This document shows positions 29,401 through 31,271 of a DNA stretch of 31,271 nucleotides, in pieces. Source of the DNA: Haplosporangium gracile (taxonomy: Eukaryota; Mortierellomycota; Mortierellomycetes; Mortierellales; Mortierellaceae); assembly GCA_015499985.1 (NCBI GenBank), contig JAAAUF010000484.1:1-31271 (forward strand), read 5' to 3'. A program made the position numbers and the translations under genes. A model generated the notes under the pieces. That model ran no database searches. It was not told where the DNA came from and was given only the letters and a program-made list of their open reading frames with translations. How positions within the stretch are numbered: position 1 is the first letter of the stretch; the number at the start of each line of letters is the position of its first letter.

Positions 29401-29936
29401 TGTGGTTGTTGTTATGTGTGAGGGGTGAGAAAATTCAATTGGATTGTTGTGTCTGGCAAGTGGGCAAGGCAATGGTCAAGTTAAATAGGAAGGAACAAGT
29501 CACAGACCGAGGCGGGCTCGGTGTTGAATCAGTGTGCTGGAGGAGGGGAGTCGGTCGATGAACTCGACAGAAAGCACAAGCAGAAGAGGCAGGGACAGAG
29601 AGAGAAGGAAGGATGCAGTGAGAAAGAAGGAGGAGAAGTGGAGAGGAGTGAAAGAGAGAAGGAAGTGAGTGCAGTAGAGAGAGGAGAGGGCAAAACGATA
29701 AAGTCAAAGTAAAAAGTCAACTAAAAAAAAAAAAAAAAAAAAAAAGATGGTGCGCTGCGTGACTGTCAACCCTATTCGCAATGTTTACGGATCATCAAGC
29801 CACAACCTGGCTAAACTGAACCCGCATGTCTTTCATTCTGCAGAGGTCAACGGACAAGCCAATCGCTTATTTAGTTTCCAGCGCGCTTCCTTCTTTCTTT
29901 CAGCCAATTCATTCTAACAGACACAAAACAACCACC
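29401..29936. promoter_or_regulatory. Shared divergent promoter region of the RRM/RS and ITPA genes
   Basis: 536 bp separate the two divergent start codons. The half next to the RRM gene is GA-rich. A run of 23 A (29723-29745) lies near the middle. On the ITPA side, CCAAT boxes occur at 29859-29863 and 29904-29908, the second only 29 bp from the ATG. A/T runs of this kind disfavour nucleosomes, which would suit a bidirectional promoter. Confidence 0.5.
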
Positions 29937-31177
29937 ATGGCCACTCAGAAACTAGGTACCCTGCCATGTTCACCAAATGAGGCACAACTATTTTTACACA
30001 CATTACTCATTCTTTCATTCTGTTCTCGAACAACGCATGACTCATTCCTTTTTGTGACTTTCTCCAGTCTTTGTCACAGGTATGCAGTCAGCACATACGT
30101 GCCTGTCATTTAAGATTTCTTGTTGAAAAAGTCGCGACATGCTTTCAAGAAGTAACGTCTCTTAATACAACCTACTCTGAATTATCAATTGACGAAAGGC
30201 AACAAGAATAAATTGGCAGAAGCCCGCGGGATCCTTGGCGATCACTTCCAGCTTGAGTCTGTCAACATTGACCGTAAGGAGCAACTTTGTCGAGATATGT
30301 GAAGTCGCGCAGGCCCACCAAGTTGTAACCCAAACCCAATCCTTACCAACTTTTCTATTGTCTACTAGTTCCCGAGCTTCAAGGCACGAGCCAGGAGATT
30401 GCCAGTGAAAAGTGCAGACAGGCAGCAAAGATCGTACGTGTTTAAAGTTGATGAATCAACTGGAGCAAATAGGAGGCGGACGAAATCCAATTCTGGTTAG
30501 AGTCAAGGTTTTAACGCCGATGTTTGATTTTTTGTGTCTAGGTCAATGGACCTGTTTTCGTCGAAGACACTGGACTTGGATTCAATGCCCTCAATGGTCT
30601 CCCTGGACCATACATGTATGCCACTCCTTCATGACCAAGTCATTTTGTGGTCATCATTCAGTTCTGGACCTTATTGTGGCAAATCTGACTAAAAGTATCT
30701 TTTTTGCTCGAATGATCTAATAGCAAGTGGTTTTTGGAGAGTGTTGGTCTTGAGGGTTTGAACAAGATGTTGGTTGGATTCTCGGACAAGGGTGCTGCGG
30801 CGTACTGCAATATTGCTTATACCACTGGGCCAGATGATGAGCCGATTCTCTTTGAGGGCCGCGTTGAGGTAACATAATGTGCTTCCCAGAAGTATTTTGA
30901 ATCGGACTTGACAGTTTATGACTCATGGGTGCGCAGAGCCATGGTTACACCATTGGGGCACCGCTTTTTTTTTTCTTTGATTTGCATTAAATAACAGGGC
31001 AAGATTGTGGATGCAAGAGGACCAACGCGCTTTGGATGGGATCCAGTATTCCAGCCCGATGGCTACGATCAGACTTACGCAGAGATCGACGCGTCTGTCA
31101 AGAACACAATGTCTCATCGATTCCTCGCCATCTGCAAGTTGCGTGAGCACCTTGCCAAGCAAGAGGCTCAAGCCTAG
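29937..31177 (+). CDS. ITPA: Inosine triphosphate pyrophosphatase (HAM1/ITPA), 189 aa
   Basis: It hydrolyses ITP, dITP and XTP to the monophosphates and pyrophosphate, keeping deaminated purines out of RNA and DNA; cytosolic. Seven exons: 29937-29955, 30068-30079, 30199-30273, 30369-30433, 30542-30615, 30724-30868, 30998-31177, totalling 570 nt. Family motifs are all present: [14 protein letters not shown] from residue 10, the LPELQG loop (36-41), [20 protein letters not shown] (62-81), FGWDPVF (142-148) and the substrate-binding SHR (169-171). Length equals the usual family size. The second exon is only 12 nt and encodes part of the VFVTG strand before the nucleotide-binding motif; without it the frame stays open but the motif is lost. 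The acceptor of exon 3 (GAAAG) is weak. Confidence 0.95.
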
Positions 31178-31241
31178 AAGATATCTTTAGCAAGGTACCT
31201 ATTTTTGCTTCCTATAGAAAGAAGGTGATTGTACTCCTCAG

Positions 31242-31262
31242 AAAAAAAAAAAAAAAAAAAAA
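31242..31262. repeat. Run of 21 A downstream of ITPA
   Basis: An uninterrupted A-run 64 bp past the ITPA stop codon. ITPA here is intron-containing, so this is not the tail of a retrocopy of it. No AATAAA is visible between the stop and the run. Confidence 0.8.
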
Positions 31263-31271
31263 CACCTTTTG

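Noticed and set aside
29723..29745. A23 run as a retrotransposon or retrocopy tail
   Set aside because: No reverse-transcriptase text, no intronless gene copy and no evident target duplication beside it.

Overview
The window looks like nuclear DNA of a filamentous, early-diverging fungus, most likely of the Mortierella type. This placing is an inference. What is visible is short GT-AG introns (87-191 nt), some very small exons, pyrimidine-rich promoters, low-complexity Ser/Gln-rich proteins, and a group of F-box/leucine-rich-repeat-like genes in a style I associate with Mortierellaceae. No rRNA, tRNA, CRISPR array or bacterial-type operon was found.

Layout. (1) 1-2138: a one-exon C2-domain protein (820-1353, +) with two TCACGTGA palindromes about 700 bp upstream. 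(2) 2139-2945: an internally deleted, dead Tc1/mariner element that still has both terminal inverted repeats and a TA on each side. (3) 3.4-14.1 kb: an F-box cluster with two intact genes (5054-7282 and 7990-10314, both -) and three relics in different states of decay (3420-4831 -, 10615-11827 -, about 12460-14058 +). (4) 14231-17327 (-): a four-exon gene for an 895-residue secretory-pathway membrane protein with five FAS1 (fasciclin) domains. (5) 17625-22081 (-): a five-exon gene for a 1333-residue, mostly disordered protein with an 18-residue polyglutamine run and a CUE-like C-terminus. (6) 22.1-27.0 kb: about 5 kb with no long reading frame but several good splice-like signals on the minus strand; three short spliced reading frames are offered as weak candidates. 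(7) 27273-29400 (-): a four-exon gene for a 582-residue RS-rich protein with one RRM. (8) 29937-31177 (+): a seven-exon gene for inosine triphosphate pyrophosphatase (ITPA/HAM1 family, 189 residues), divergent from the RRM gene across a 536-bp shared promoter region; one exon is only 12 nt.

The genes do not form a pathway. The F-box proteins would act as substrate adaptors of SCF ubiquitin ligases, the FAS1 protein at the cell surface, the RRM/RS protein in nuclear RNA processing, and ITPA in clearing deaminated purine nucleotides. Spliced models were built by hand from reading frame, splice consensus and protein motifs; no transcript data or database search was available.
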